In this document: piece after piece, positions 63,483-64,000 of the stretch
Layout: each line of letters starts with the position of its first letter
Position numbering within the stretch: position 1 is the first letter of the stretch
Assembly: GCA_021323675.1 (NCBI GenBank)
Contig: JAJPKP010000034.1
Span: forward strand, 1 to 64,000
Reading direction: 5' to 3'
Source of the DNA: Pseudomonadota bacterium
Lineage (GTDB): Bacteria > Desulfobacterota > Binatia > Binatales > Binataceae
Length of the DNA stretch: 64,000 nucleotides
The notes under the pieces: model-generated
The model's input: the letters and a program-made list of their open reading frames with translations, nothing else
Told to the model about the DNA's origin: nothing
Database searches by the model: none
Translations under genes and position numbers: made by a program

Positions 63483-64000
63483 GCGAGCACGTTTACCAGC
63501 GACATGCTTTTCAGGCTGCTCGCGATTCCCACCAGCGCCTGCTGTTGATCCTGCTCGAGCGACAAAGTGACTGCCGCCTGCGCCAGATCGGCATCGCTCA
63601 GGTCGCTGATATTCTGCTGCAATTGCTGGCCGGTGGCGGTCGCCTGCGACTGGATGTTCTGCAACAGCGTTTCGGCGCCGCCGAGCGATGCTCGGAACTG
63701 GCTCACCTGCGCCAGCGCCTGCTGAAGTTGCGTGAGCGCGCTCTGAACACCGGCCTGATCGCCCACGTCAAGCGAGCTGACAAGGTTCGTCAAGGCGCCC
63801 ATCGCACCGGTCCCGAGTGTCGCATCGCCAAGGACCGTGTCGCCCTCGTACGACATCTGGACGCTGAGGCCGTTCGAGAACACCTGGGAGTTGGTCGCGG
63901 TGGAACCCTGGTAATTGCCAGTGGCGTCGAACGCCGGCGTCCCGGTCTTTTCTCCCGCGAACACATAGGCGCCGTTGTACTGGAAGTTGCCGGCCGTAAT
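63479..64000 (-). CDS. flgL: Hook-filament junction protein FlgL (C-terminal part, cut by window edge)
   Basis: The visible 173 residues end in the flagellin-like C-terminal domain: GVQSALTQLQQALAQVSQFRAS, QNISDLSDADLAQAAVTLSLEQD and SLKSMSLVNVLA. The upstream part shows YNGAYVFAGEKTGTPAFD, a segment typical of FlgL near the end of its insert domain. The start and N-terminal domain lie beyond 64000. FlgL joins hook to filament; flgK would be expected beyond the edge. Confidence 0.8.
   Translation of the reverse strand: MTAGNFQYNGAYVFAGEKTGTPAFDATGNYQGSTATNSQVFSNGLSVQMSYEGDTVLGDATLGTGAMGALTNLVSSLDVGDQAGVQSALTQLQQALAQVSQFRASLGGAETLLQNIQSQATATGQQLQQNISDLSDADLAQAAVTLSLEQDQQQALVGIASSLKSMSLVNVLA

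Overview
This is about 64 kb of GC-rich DNA from a Gram-negative, flagellated bacterium. Diderm markers include apolipoprotein N-acyltransferase, several lipobox proteins and a TolC/adaptor/RND efflux set; motility is shown by MotA/B, FliM/N, flagellin, FliD, FliS and FlgL. B12-dependent ribonucleotide reductase, acyl-CoA enzymes, an S53 peptidase and a DUF3443 protein suggest a soil lineage near Desulfobacterota, Acidobacteriota or Candidatus Binatota. There is no rRNA gene or other decisive marker, so this placement is inference. Gene density is high, many genes overlap by 4 bp, and I see no tRNA, rRNA, CRISPR array, insertion sequence or prophage.

Layout. (1) 1-15.2 kb is a housekeeping core: nrdJ with an NrdR-type operator and a structured leader, dciA, recA, an APH-family kinase, alaS, then the tightly packed phoH-ybeY-X-lnt run, where X resembles the AbiGi family, and prfB with its programmed +1 frameshift. 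(2) 15.3-33.2 kb is mixed: a secreted phosphoesterase-like protein, a degenerate CobS-like membrane protein, coaE, an ABC exporter, a YihY protein, TrmN6-like methyltransferase, Hsp20, LemA, an M48 protease, a NarL-type two-component pair, a KimA-like permease, PPK2 and an aldehyde dehydrogenase. (3) 33.3-43.8 kb is a probable metal-stress island. A minus-strand operon (sensor kinase, NtrC-type regulator, lipoproteins) faces a plus-strand CzcCBA-like efflux operon. The 425-bp space between them carries a near-consensus sigma-54 promoter facing each way, which is the layout of a ZraSR-type circuit. (4) 43.8-56.5 kb holds a secreted sedolisin and a DUF3443 lipoprotein, a TetR regulator, a DUF4239 protein, an SDR, an acyl-CoA dehydrogenase, an enoyl-CoA hydratase, a GT4 glycosyltransferase, a HAD protein, a methyltransferase and an EthD-like protein. 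(5) 56.6-64.0 kb is a flagellar cluster: fliM-fliN-motA-motB on the minus strand, fliC-fliD-fliS on the plus strand, and flgL (cut by the window edge) coupled to an unknown proline-rich membrane protein.

Starts were moved inside the longest reading frame wherever a ribosome binding site, lipobox or family N-terminus pointed to a better codon. All family names come from recognising motifs by eye; no database search was run.
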